From Haemonchus contortus (lineage: Eukaryota; Nematoda; Chromadorea; Rhabditida; Trichostrongylidae): 64,000 nt of DNA. A program made the translations under genes and the position numbers. Positions 48,200-60,100 of the stretch are shown here, piece by piece; position 1 is the stretch's first letter, and each line of letters opens with the position of its first letter. A model generated the notes under the pieces. It did not search any database. It was not told the origin of the DNA and worked only from the letters and a program-made list of their open reading frames with translations. The stretch covers positions 2,736,663 through 2,800,662 of the forward strand of contig LS997567.1 of NCBI GenBank assembly GCA_000469685.2, in the 5' to 3' direction.

Positions 48200-51100
48200 C
48201 TATATTAACCGTTCTTCAGGGGGCAGCTTAACCATGGAATTCATCTGAACATGAATGAGCACATAGTATGAGAAGGATATCAATGGCGGCTAAAGACTAG
48301 ACCGACCTGCACTCGGGCACCATTACGTTCCTGATGGCTGGGACTGTAGTGACCGTGCAGAGCGCGTTTGCCTCGGAACACAAAAGCTAGCAATACACAA
48401 CCAAGAATGGTAAGTACTGCTAACACTGCTGCCATTGGTCCGAGTATGTAGCTCACACCCAAAACTTTTCTTTCGGATACCTGAAAACACTAGTTTTTAC
48501 TGGCGAGCTCAACACTAAATACAAGTTGGACGGGTAGAAACGCGGACAAAGCAAGCAGCACACCTGTGCCGCGTGCAGCCGCGTCGCGTTGCCACAGAAA
48601 ACTAGACAAAAACGCGACGCGACCGCAAGCACTCACACGCCCATTTATCATGCAACAACATGGGAAACCCACCTGAGTTGTACATTGCGGTCCTGTATAA
48701 CCACGACTGCATTTACATTCGTGCATAGCGGTTTCACGACCAGCACTATCTATCTGCAATTAACCCTTTGAGTATAAATGGGTGACATTGTAATGCAATA
48801 CAGTACGACACATGATAAGACAGTTTGCGAGGACCAGCTTTTCGACCTCTTAAAGTCCCTACAGGTGAAAAAAAGCATTCGAAATGTGAAGCCAAGCTGG
48901 GAAATCCTTCCCTCCCCCCCCCCCCCCCCCCTCTTCCTCTTCTCATAATACCGAGGTACCTGGGACGGAAGAGATTGGAAATATCCAAATAATCACCAAC
49001 CGTCTTTCGCTTTCCGAATCTCGTTAGGTTTTCAGTAGGTGGACGTTTTTCAAAGACCCCCATATGGAGGAGTAACTACTGCTTATAAATTTTCTGCATA
49101 CGGAACTACGTAACCCGTACTGTGGGCGGATTTTCCAGCGCAGTCAAGGAAAGGAAACCGGGACATCTCTCAGCGATTTCGGAAGGTTTCCGAGGGAAAG
49201 GCCACCTGTGTACTGCTTCCCGTACCAGTTACTTTTCGAGGCACGAACGTAGAATCCAGAAGCCGAACTCGACCAGCATCTTCGTACTGTGAAAGATTAC
49301 TGGAGAGAAAACAAAAATGATTTACCTTGACCACCGGGTTGATACATACGCCATGAACACAAGTGTGTGTAGTTCGATTGAATGAGTCAGGTCTGCATGG
49401 ATCTCTTACGGTACAACGTGAGCCAATGAATCCTAAACAACCAATTACAGTATATCTGAAAACTGGTTCGTAATACAAGTATGACGTCGCGAACCTTTCT
49501 CACAGTCACATCTGTAACCTCCTCTTGTGTTTGTGCATTGGCCGTTCACACAATTTGACGCTACACTGCACTCGTTGATGTCGTCTGTGCAGTTTTTTCC
49601 TGTAAATACACAAAATCTTGAAATGTCAGAATACAGTATTCAGGAGACTCGGTGAGGGGAATCACGTCGTCCGTGCTCCTGATAACTCGCTGGTGAACTC
49701 CATTGAGGTTAGTGGAAACTGGCCCGGTCCCGATTTTCTTCGAACCAAAAATTCAATTTCAGAAAAAAAAGAATCAAATCTGCGAAGGTAGTTCTTGTAA
49801 CCTTCTGATTTTTAGTTCTTTTCGAATTTAGGTGGTACTTTATGTCTTCAAATGTTCTGGAGTAATTCTCAGTAACTAAGAATGAGGGTCTTATCAACGT
49901 AGCAGAAGTGGGGCTTAAGATATTTTCGCTCGGAATTCACCATTTCTACGAAATACCAACATCTGACCGTGAATTCACAGCGCTAATTACTACTCGATTG
50001 TTTGTATGATACTTAAAGGCATATGAATGAACCAGGGTGTAGCACTGTGAGCACTGGGCCCTAACATAAGGAGCTGTGCGGGCAATGGGCGCGTACCAGT
50101 CAACTCACTCAAAATCAATCTGTCAACTTAGAAAGTGGGGAAGCAATGCCTTTCAAGTAGTCTAGTTCCTCGAAAATCAAAAAAAAGTAAAAAATAGAAA
50201 GTGGTAGCACTCACCACTGAATCCTGTTCCGTCACAAATGCACTCGTAGTCTGCAATCCGGTCACGGCACTTGGCCCCATTGGCACAAAAGCCGAGAAGG
50301 CACTCATCGATATCCATCTCACAGTTTGTTCCTTAAAAAAATGACTTTATCGGATCTGACTATCTTTCTGCGCCGTTTGTTGAGCAATAGAAGTGACTAG
50401 ACAATGACTGCTCATCTAACGGAAGATCCACCCGCGCCGCGACCGCGCGGGTCTTTCATAAGAACACTGTCGTCCTCATAATTGAACTCAAAAAGCTAAA
50501 AATCACCTGTAAAACCGCTGATGCAATGACATTTGTGCTCTCCGAATAATGATTCACACGATCCGCCATTTAGACACGGGTTCCTCTTACAGTAATCTAT
50601 ACGCGTCTGTAAATAAAGCGATTAAGTGGACAGGTTGACTAAAAGCGTGGAAATTTATCAAGGTAAGGTTAGTAATTTTAAGCCTAGTTTGTGGCTATAG
50701 CGCCCGCGTCTCTGTACTGATTTAGCGGTTCACAGTGTACCACATAGACATGCCTAGAGTGCAAGCGGTTGCGTTGCGTCACGGCTGATGGATCAATAAG
50801 TAGCGGTGTTGCGCTTACTGAGCTATCAACGATGACGCGCACAAGCGCTCGAACTATAACAGGTTGGAAGCCAAATCAAAAAAACTTGATGGCGATACTT
50901 CAAATGCCTTATACACATGAGCAGGACCTTATATCACTTTTCGTTATTTGACGCTCACAAACCTCGCATCGCGTTCCCTCGTAGCCTTTCGGGCAACTGC
51001 AAGAGTGACTATCGTATGAGAGTTGAACGCATTCGCCTCTTTCACATGGGTGTGTAAGGCAAGTTCCTTGCAGTTCGCATCGGTCGCCTAAAATAGCACT

Positions 51101-54100
51101 TTCCACTTCTGTTAACTACAAGCTAGACTGGTTATCGTACTGGTTATCGCACTGACTGAAAAAACTTACCTACGTAGTACTTCTTACAATGGCACTTGAA
51201 GCCTTGTTCCGTTGTTTCACAGATGCCATCGTTTTCGCAGGGAATAAACAGACACTCATCAACGAGATGGGTGCAGGCAGCTCCTCTCCAGCGCTGCAAC
51301 CAGTAGTATTACTACACTGAACATACCATGTTGTATGCTTGCCCCGGTACAATACGCTAGTTACACGTCAGTAACTGAGGGAACGCCTTTTCACTGGAGA
51401 AGAATGAAAGCTGATAGCAAACTAGACGAAAGCCATTTCAAAACTAGTAATTTTCAAAAAGAAGCACGCGATGTGGAGAAGCGGCACACTGAATCAATCG
51501 ATAGAAGGTATCGTGGCACCTGATGACCCTTCAAATAGCGCCACATCATGTCACGTGTTTTCGCAAGAAGTGTTTCTTAATGCACGTGCTATTTTTCGTT
51601 CATTCGTCACTATCACTGAGGCCATGTAGAGGGTTCGTACCTTGTCACAAGTGCACATTGTGGCATTCCATACAGGCGTACACCGTCCGCGACCATTACA
51701 CGAAGATGTCGTGCACATATCAGTGAGTTCGGAACACGTTTTTCCAGAATACCCTGGAAAATGAGTGTGATTAAACATTGTTTCGAGTACTGTTACCAAA
51801 CATTAGAACCGAGATTGAAATTCAGAGCAAAGTGCAGTGGGCACCTGTGATTGGCGGTGATAAGATGCCAGCCAATAGCGGCACACCTACATACCACGCA
51901 ATGCCCTACCTTCTTCATGTTCAAAATGGTTCCTTTAATGTAACAAATTCCTGCTTTTGAAGCAGATACTTTTCGAGTACGATTACCTTCTTCACATTCA
52001 CACTCGAAATCGCCTGAAGCTGACGGCTTGCAATATCCATGGTCACACGGCCTCTTTTCACAGGGATCCGTGCGCTCCTCGCAGAACCGACCGAAGAACC
52101 CAGCTCTGCAAACGCATTTTATGCCACCAGCAACATCCTGAATTGGAATTTGATTGAAGGATACAGTTAATTCATAAATTATCTAGGTAAACCATCACTC
52201 ACCGGCTCACAAGTGCCACCGTTTTTGCAGACTCCATCGTAGCAGACTGGTTGATCCTGAAAGAGCAGGTCTTTTTTTTAAATTCACATCATCTTCAAAG
52301 TCAAGCAAAATATATGTTATGAGATAAGATGGACAAGAGATTCCAAAAAGGGTTGGAAGGTTCCAAGACACCTATATTCACAGGACAAGTGAGAGTTCAA
52401 GCTTAGCGGCGACTTAGCGCATAGAGTGGCTGTGATTGGCTGCCACAACCACCAACCACAGATAGTCTACCGATACATATTGAATTATAATGATCTACGG
52501 TCACAAGCTGTCCCCTTTTTAAGAGTGAATGAGACAGAAAGTTGTGGTCAATCGCTATGTGAGCCTAACAGAAGCAAGAGCCCTTCATTGAGGCTTACTG
52601 ATGTAGCACCACAGCAAAAATTAGTTAGTTAGCAGTTACCGGAAAATGTAAATCCTGCGACTTCAAATACGTTCAGCAATTACAACCTACCCGAATATCA
52701 CAAGATTTTCCGGTCCATCCTGGTTTGCACTCGCACGTGTAATTTCCATCGGAACTGGAGCACAGACCGCCATTCTTACAAGGAATCAACGAACACAAGT
52801 CCATTTCAGCATCACAAGCCTCTCCAGTAAACCCGCTGTCGCAACGGCATCTGATATCAAAACAATGATTTTTCAGACTGAAGATAAAGAAAAATTATGT
52901 TTGAGTACGCCGCGAAGCCGTACAAGAACGAAGAAGGTCTGTACAATCGTGCACGCGGCCGCAGAGAGGTTGTGACTTACTAATCAATAGCCACCCTCTG
53001 GAACGGCCGCCCTGCGACCGTTCGCTCGCGGGACTAACTTTGTTCCAAAAAAGTGTAACCACAGGTAGTGACAATGTTTACCTTGGTCCTTCAACTCCAT
53101 CAACACATTGCCCTCTTCCACATTCGATTTTTGAACATTCGTCTCTTTTCACTTCACAATGTGCTCCTTCGAATCCATGAGGACACTCACAGGCGTAGGC
53201 GTTCCATAGGTCATGACATTCACCTCGGATACAAGGTGAAGCATCTCCACATTGTTGCGATGAGAGACAGCCCGTTGCAATCTAAACAACAAAGCAGTAA
53301 GCAAGACAGTAAACAGTTTGATGCCCTGGATTTGAATGGCCTGATCACTTGTATAACTTGTAAGTCAGCTTACGTGAACCATACCTACCTTGAGGCGTTT
53401 GTCGATCATCCAATGAGTAACGTTGCCGGGTTGCCCCACTTCATCTTCTTTATAGAAAGAAAGACGTGGAAGGTCACCGACGGTGATATTCTTCAGGCAA
53501 CCATCGAATGACGCACCGTCAACGGCTCCAAACTGTAAAGAGGCCGGGTGGATTCGAGACGGCAGCTGGACCATTTCAGGAAGACCTATAAATAGGATGG
53601 AGTCAGTTTAGAACTTTTCAAAAGACGTTCAAGTTATAAAATGATATACATATACCCCTTCCGCAGCGATATTTTGCGTTTATGGTCGAACGCGCACACG
53701 GAAGGAGACTGATACCGCAGTTTCAGCAGGAGCGCGCGGTCGCGGAGCGGTTCAAAATGGGGGAGCCGATTTTGTGGGAAAAACCTATTTTCGCGATACT
53801 TCTATTCATTCTATTCATAGCAACTAAGGTAACAGTGTCCAAAACATTCCCCACCGTGGTCGTGCGCTCCCATATAGACACCCAGATGCATGAGAATGCA
53901 GACAATTTCAAAAAGTTAGTCTTTTGACGCAGTAAAGTTACAGGTATAAGTGAGAAGTCTCTATGAATGGCCTACCATAGCTTGCTGAATCCACGTAAAG
54001 AACATTCTCATTGAGTTCGAGTGTGTGCCATAGCCCATCGGCAATTGTCTTCCGAATCGGAACCGGAACTACACCAGTGACAACGGGCTGGCCATTTTCC

Positions 54101-57100
54101 AGAGACAATGTGATCGGCTTTTCCTCTGATTCCTAAATGAACTATTTCAACAATAGCAGTAACTCATTCTACAAAAGGAACTTACCAGGGTCAAAATGTG
54201 TCCGTCCTCAGAATGGGTCCGTATAGACAGCTTCACTACCGAGCCGGTTTCTACAGGTTCGGACATTTTGAAAGTAACAACACTGACTGTCTTAATGGTG
54301 ACTGGTGAAGTGCCTAAAGAACAACTATTAGTATTCCATGTAAAAAGATTACTGTAAAGTACAGCAAACGGTTTGTAGGTAAATAAACCGCGTGCGATTA
54401 GCGGAAAAACCGCGCGACGCCGCGTTCACACCTTTTGGTGCACCTTCTACATATTCAGATAAAAACACTAGTCCTTAAAAGAGAAATCTTACAGAGGAAT
54501 CCGTCGCCAACGTTTTCACATTCTCCTCCGTTTGGACAAGGCGAATCGAGGCAATGGTCCTTTCGTTCACATCGTCTACCGAAATAGCCTTTTTCGCAAC
54601 GACACTCGAAATCATTGAAAGTGTTGAAGCAAGACCCGTGAACACACTGCTCACTCATACTGCAGACATCATCAGAAATTGTGCCCTGAAAACAATTGAT
54701 AATAAGCGTTTTCTACAGAGTTGTGCTGGTCTAGGGTGCGTGCGGCTGCGATGCGGCTTAACCAACAAATCAATGCATCAGCGACTACGAAGCTGCTCGT
54801 ATGAGACCTGAATTTCTAACGGAAAACAAGTGAAAAGCAACTAACTTCGAGAACGTTTTCGAGGTTCGCAACATTGCCAAGGCGTTCTACAGAGAATGAA
54901 GCCGGTTCATGGAGGACAACCGACTTCTCGTTGACTCGAATATCCTGCAGAGAGCCTAAATATCACGCTTGACTTTCCCGATTTGTTGATCAGTTACTGG
55001 TAATGAAAAGCGATTGGTATCGAGAAGAATGAGGCCTGCATATTGCCGAGGGCTTTACTTTGTAGGAACCGTTACTCCCCAAAACAAAGGATATTCGGAA
55101 CGTGAATGAATGGAAGGGAAACAGCACTCAAGACCAGTCATGGGCAATTTTCTTCGGAAATCGGAACCCGAAACCACAATTCTTCATGATTACACCGATT
55201 ACCCTATTCAAACAGGCGGAGTTCATTCCGATTTTGTCAAAAACCTCGAGTCATCGGTAACCGGACCCATCGGCCCGGTTTTTCAAGCCACGGCTTCTCG
55301 CTCTGTTGGGTACAGCGACCATGTCAAGCACCTGTTAACCACTTCACTTTTTAACAAACCTTTGAAAGCCTTTTTGTTCGTGAAAGCATCTTCTGTGACA
55401 TTTCGACTGCTGCTCAACTGAAGCCTTTCAGCAAATAATGGATGATCAAATCGTGACTGTATGGTTCCTTCGGAATCGAGGATTTCGTCAATTTCAAGCT
55501 GGAAAAAGTGAACAGTTACTTTTTCGTCTACTACAATCTACCAGTATAACAACTCACCTTGATGTGTCTCCTCTGACGTCGTACACGTATAATATGGTCC
55601 TTGTTATCGGTGACCAGCCTGTGAGACTTCAACTCGTGGACGGATTTACCTCCAGCACGTGAGCGCACTGTAAACGGCAAAACTCATGGAGAATGGCAAG
55701 GTGAAAGATTTAAGATGAAGTTTCCATTGAATAGGCATTGATTTGTTGGAGCCATTGCTTGCTTTGCGCTGAATGTACGCAAGCCCCTGAGTGTGGGTCA
55801 GGATGTGCCCCGGCCGCCGCACAAGTGACGACCCCGTAGCTCATCCTGACCCATGCCGCAACGCCCTAACTTATGAACGGTGAACAATAAATAGGATTTC
55901 CACTTGATGTATGAGCTAGATAGCAAGAACTACCCACCAACGACGTGTCCATCCACCAGCGAAAGCGATATGAAAGTAGCCAGCTCGTCACCCGTCTCAC
56001 CCAAAAACACAACTGTACCATTTGGTTGATTTGATCTCAGTATAACTTGAATAATAGTGGAGAATCGTAGATTTTGAGACATCTCTGGTGAAATGCTGAA
56101 AAATAATCCTTGAAACTACCATCAAGTGCCAAGGAACTCCAATGTCAACCAACCTTATCTCAGCGAATGATGTTTTGTTGAGGTGACCGAAAGTACTGGG
56201 CGCAAGTGAATTCATGCATAATGGCGGAAGAAATGGGGCCGGACATACGCATGCCGAGTGTGTCCAAAAGTCCAGACATGTGCCTCCGTTAAGACAAGGA
56301 TTCTTGGAACACTGTACCGTATGCTTACATCCTGAAACTGACAAATTTGGCCTCATGGACAACTATCTATGTTTCACAAATCTTTCAACCCATTCCAAGA
56401 AAGTATGTAAAAGGTAAAACGAAAAAGTTGGTAAAAGTGGACCAATCACTCCCAAGAAGGCGCCATGCGCTCAACTTCTACTAGAAGCTCTAGCTGTTAG
56501 TAAGTTGGAATTTAGCCTTATAGAGGTCAATAGTTCCACGAAACAGCAATCTCGTACGGCCTAACACGCACCAAATGAGCTTAATGGTGGTTGCCAGGGC
56601 AGTACTACAGCCGGGTACTGACTAGTAGGTCTGCATGACGCATCCCTTACCGTTGTCCCAAAACCGTCTGAATAAATTCCCACGGATTCTGTTCCACAGC
56701 GTATACTGAGAAACAATTATCTGGCAGGCCTGATCAACAACAATACCCTCTTCATAGTGTGCTTACTAATTTAGCCAAGCAGTAGGTATGAGACCAGTGA
56801 CCCTTCGTCGAAAGGTGAAGAAGGGTGTCATGGTCTGGGAGTTACACTTACTCGAGAGGCTTAATAAAGATCATATCAGGAGCCCATTCCTGGTAACCTC
56901 CACCCTTCTACAAAATCAGAAACTGTCCATTCAAAAAAAAACCAGTGCATATCGAGTTCAAGAAAACCTTTAAAGATCTACAAGTAAGAATACTAACTAA
57001 CCGTGGATGATACCGGTGCCTCTACTGGACATGGCAAGGTCGATAGCGTTGCTATTGTCAAGGCTGAAATCTGCCAGACATCCCACAAAATGCTCTGAAT

Positions 57101-60100
57101 CGCCAATTTTTCCAACACGAGTCGCAAACACATCAAACGACGTCATTCGGGGTAATGAGCGTAATAACAATTGATAACCGGCTTCATTAGTCACAGAAAT
57201 GAGGACATCCTGAAATGAACAGAATGGTCACATCAAGTCCGACACATTGCCCGATTTCTCATACACAAGAGCGAAGTTGAAACATGTCCCACAAAGCTTT
57301 GTCAACTTAAGCTACCGACTGGGGCGCCATTTAAGCCCACAAAAACCAAAGGGGATGTACCTGATCAGTTTTTTCCAGTCTCACAGAATACCAGGTTCCA
57401 TCGTTGATGTTGAATGGAATGAGTTTATTGAACGTGGTTCCATGAATAGCGACTACTATATACCCATCATTGAGACCAATAGAGAACAGCTGTTGTCCGA
57501 AAATATTTTCGCCAGATGCGATATGTACTGTAGGTACAGTAGTTCGCATAGCAAATGATATGGCGTACGGCAAAGGGCCAGAAGAGGACCTGATAACAAA
57601 TACTTCTTTTAAACATTTTTAGATTCACGGAATAGACAAATTGAAACGAAAAATTTCGAGTAATAAAGGTCAACAGAGATGGGGCATGCGAAAAAAGGAA
57701 TTGCGCGCGAAATTGCCGGCAAAATTGAAATCTGCGCGCGGCGCGAAACCCGCGCGGGTGACTCAATTGCTCGCTTGAGGGGGTGTAGTCCAACAAATTA
57801 ATATGCATAATTATGCTTTCCAAAGAAACAACTGAGGCAACTTTACGCCCGATTGAGCGACAACATTTTGTCTAATGCTGTGTAAAAGTTTGTTCAACTA
57901 AAAAAAATTGAAATTACCCTATCATGACGCTGGGACTTTGATGAATGAACAGACTGCTCTCGTTGAATGATACGGCAGTATTTTCTAGGCACTTCGGACC
58001 AGTCCATCCTATGGGGCATTTGCATGTAGTACGAACACCACCAACAGCCACTAGGGGCTGACAAACGAGTGGAGGAGTGCAGGACACGGAATCGCATGGC
58101 TGAAACAAAATCCAGAAGGCTTCTGAATGAGACTGTCAAACTACTTTTCTTTACTTTTCAGAATTTTTGGTACGATAATATCGTGTAATGAAGACCTTTG
58201 GTCATGATAAGCGCCACGATAAATGAACAAGTATTGAACATACCTCTCCCTGCTGATCGCAGCGAGTTCCCTGATAACCCGGATGACAGACACAGAGCGC
58301 ACCCGAAGACGTCTCAACGCATTTGTCCGAATGAACACATGAATCACATCCAATCTCAAAAAGAACATATAAGCACGTTATACCGTTCCCATTGCAGAAA
58401 ACCTTAGGTTTCTTTGTAGAATAGGAGACACGGAGCGTAGCATGCATGAGAAGCGAGCGGTCGCGATGCGGCTGACGACAAAGGGAATAATGAGCCGCAG
58501 CTAACTCGTGACTGCGGGCAGCTTATGAGCTGCGCTAATTTTGCATGGACTCACTTGTGACGAATTAGTAGTTGATATAATTGGGGTAGTCGATGCTGGA
58601 ATGAATGTGAACGCAACAGTTGATAATAGAGTAACCTCTTCAACAGAGGATTGCCATTCAGTAGCCTGAAATAAATCCCTATAGACATCATGAAAAAGTT
58701 TTTGACGTATATTCCAAATGAAAACTGTATTACCACTCGTTCGCACAGGTTTCCTTCAAATCCAATAGGACAGTTGCAAAGAAATCCATCTTCTAACGGA
58801 TCTGAAGCAAACGTAGTATCATGATCCTTTGAATTTCACAAAATCAGGATCATTTCCCATGCCTCCCCGTTGGTGTGGCTGCGGCGCGGTCATCTCGTTC
58901 GAGATGATAAGCTTAATTAGCCCAGGCCTGAGCCGCGACGCAACCGCACCCGTGGGAACGCCCGGTTTCGTGATTTCAACCAAGTAAGTTATATTTATTA
59001 TTACCTCCTATAGCCTGACAAGTGCCACCGTTCTGGCATGGATTTGTCGAACACGATGACGACGTTGTTCCCTGTTGATCAGAGCAGTTATCGCCCCCGA
59101 ATCCGGGTGGACACTCGCAGGTGGCGATATTGCCGTCAGCATGACAAATACCTAAAAGCTCAATTTTACACTCGCCCTGCTAATCGATATATAGGGAGCA
59201 TATCTCAAAAACCTTTTCATTTTCGACATGTTCATACTATTTTGCATAAGCAAGCAAGGTATGAAATAACTGGAACAAGGAAAAGGCAGTCGCACGCGAC
59301 CGCACGCTCAATGTCCACATGATGCAAACGAAAGTGTTCCACAACAGTGGCAGGAATAGGTGGAACGAACTTTTTTTTCTCACCTCCATTCATACACGGA
59401 TTTGAATCACAAGGACCATGTAGAGGAATGACAGTACTGCGTTCGCAATGAGTACCGGTAAAGTTACCAGCACATTCGCAATGGTTCGCCGACAATCCCC
59501 GAACACATCGACCACCGTTCAGACAGTAGCTGCCTGAATTAGACGTATCTTCGAGTTTCGCCCCATATGTAAAGTATGAAGTAATTACTCAAGTAGTTAC
59601 TGGTTACTTCTTAAAAAAAAATACGTGATTTTTTTCTCATTGAAATAAACAGCGAAAACTATTCGACTCACCAGTATATGAATTATAATACCTAGAGAAC
59701 TAGTAGTTAATTACAAATAAGTCACGTCTTTGGCCTATCGGTGATCTGATATAAGACCCACAAAATTTCAATTATGGCAGTGTGACTCCTACAAAACTCC
59801 TCAAAGCTCTCCCCGACCAACAAATTCATGAAAGACTTGTTTACGACTGTCATTGATCGAACACTTAGCCGAAAATATAATCCTGAAGAATGAAGGATCA
59901 AGGGGTCGCTCGCATATGAGCCAATCAGCAGCATGCCAGACGTCTGGGCGGTGCCTTTGATGCAATTGCGCATTCCTAATTGGTCGCCTGTTTGTCGAAT
60001 GTAAAAGACCTCTTACTTAAAATTAATGAGTTCTAAGAGGCTCGTCTCCTTGTTGGCTATTGTTTCAAAAAATACAAACAAAACTAATCTTCCCAACAGA

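Noticed and set aside
51551..51640. C-terminal extension of an EGF exon past CTCDK
   Set aside because: A clean AAG/gtacga donor and in-phase join to RWRGAAC show the remainder is intron.
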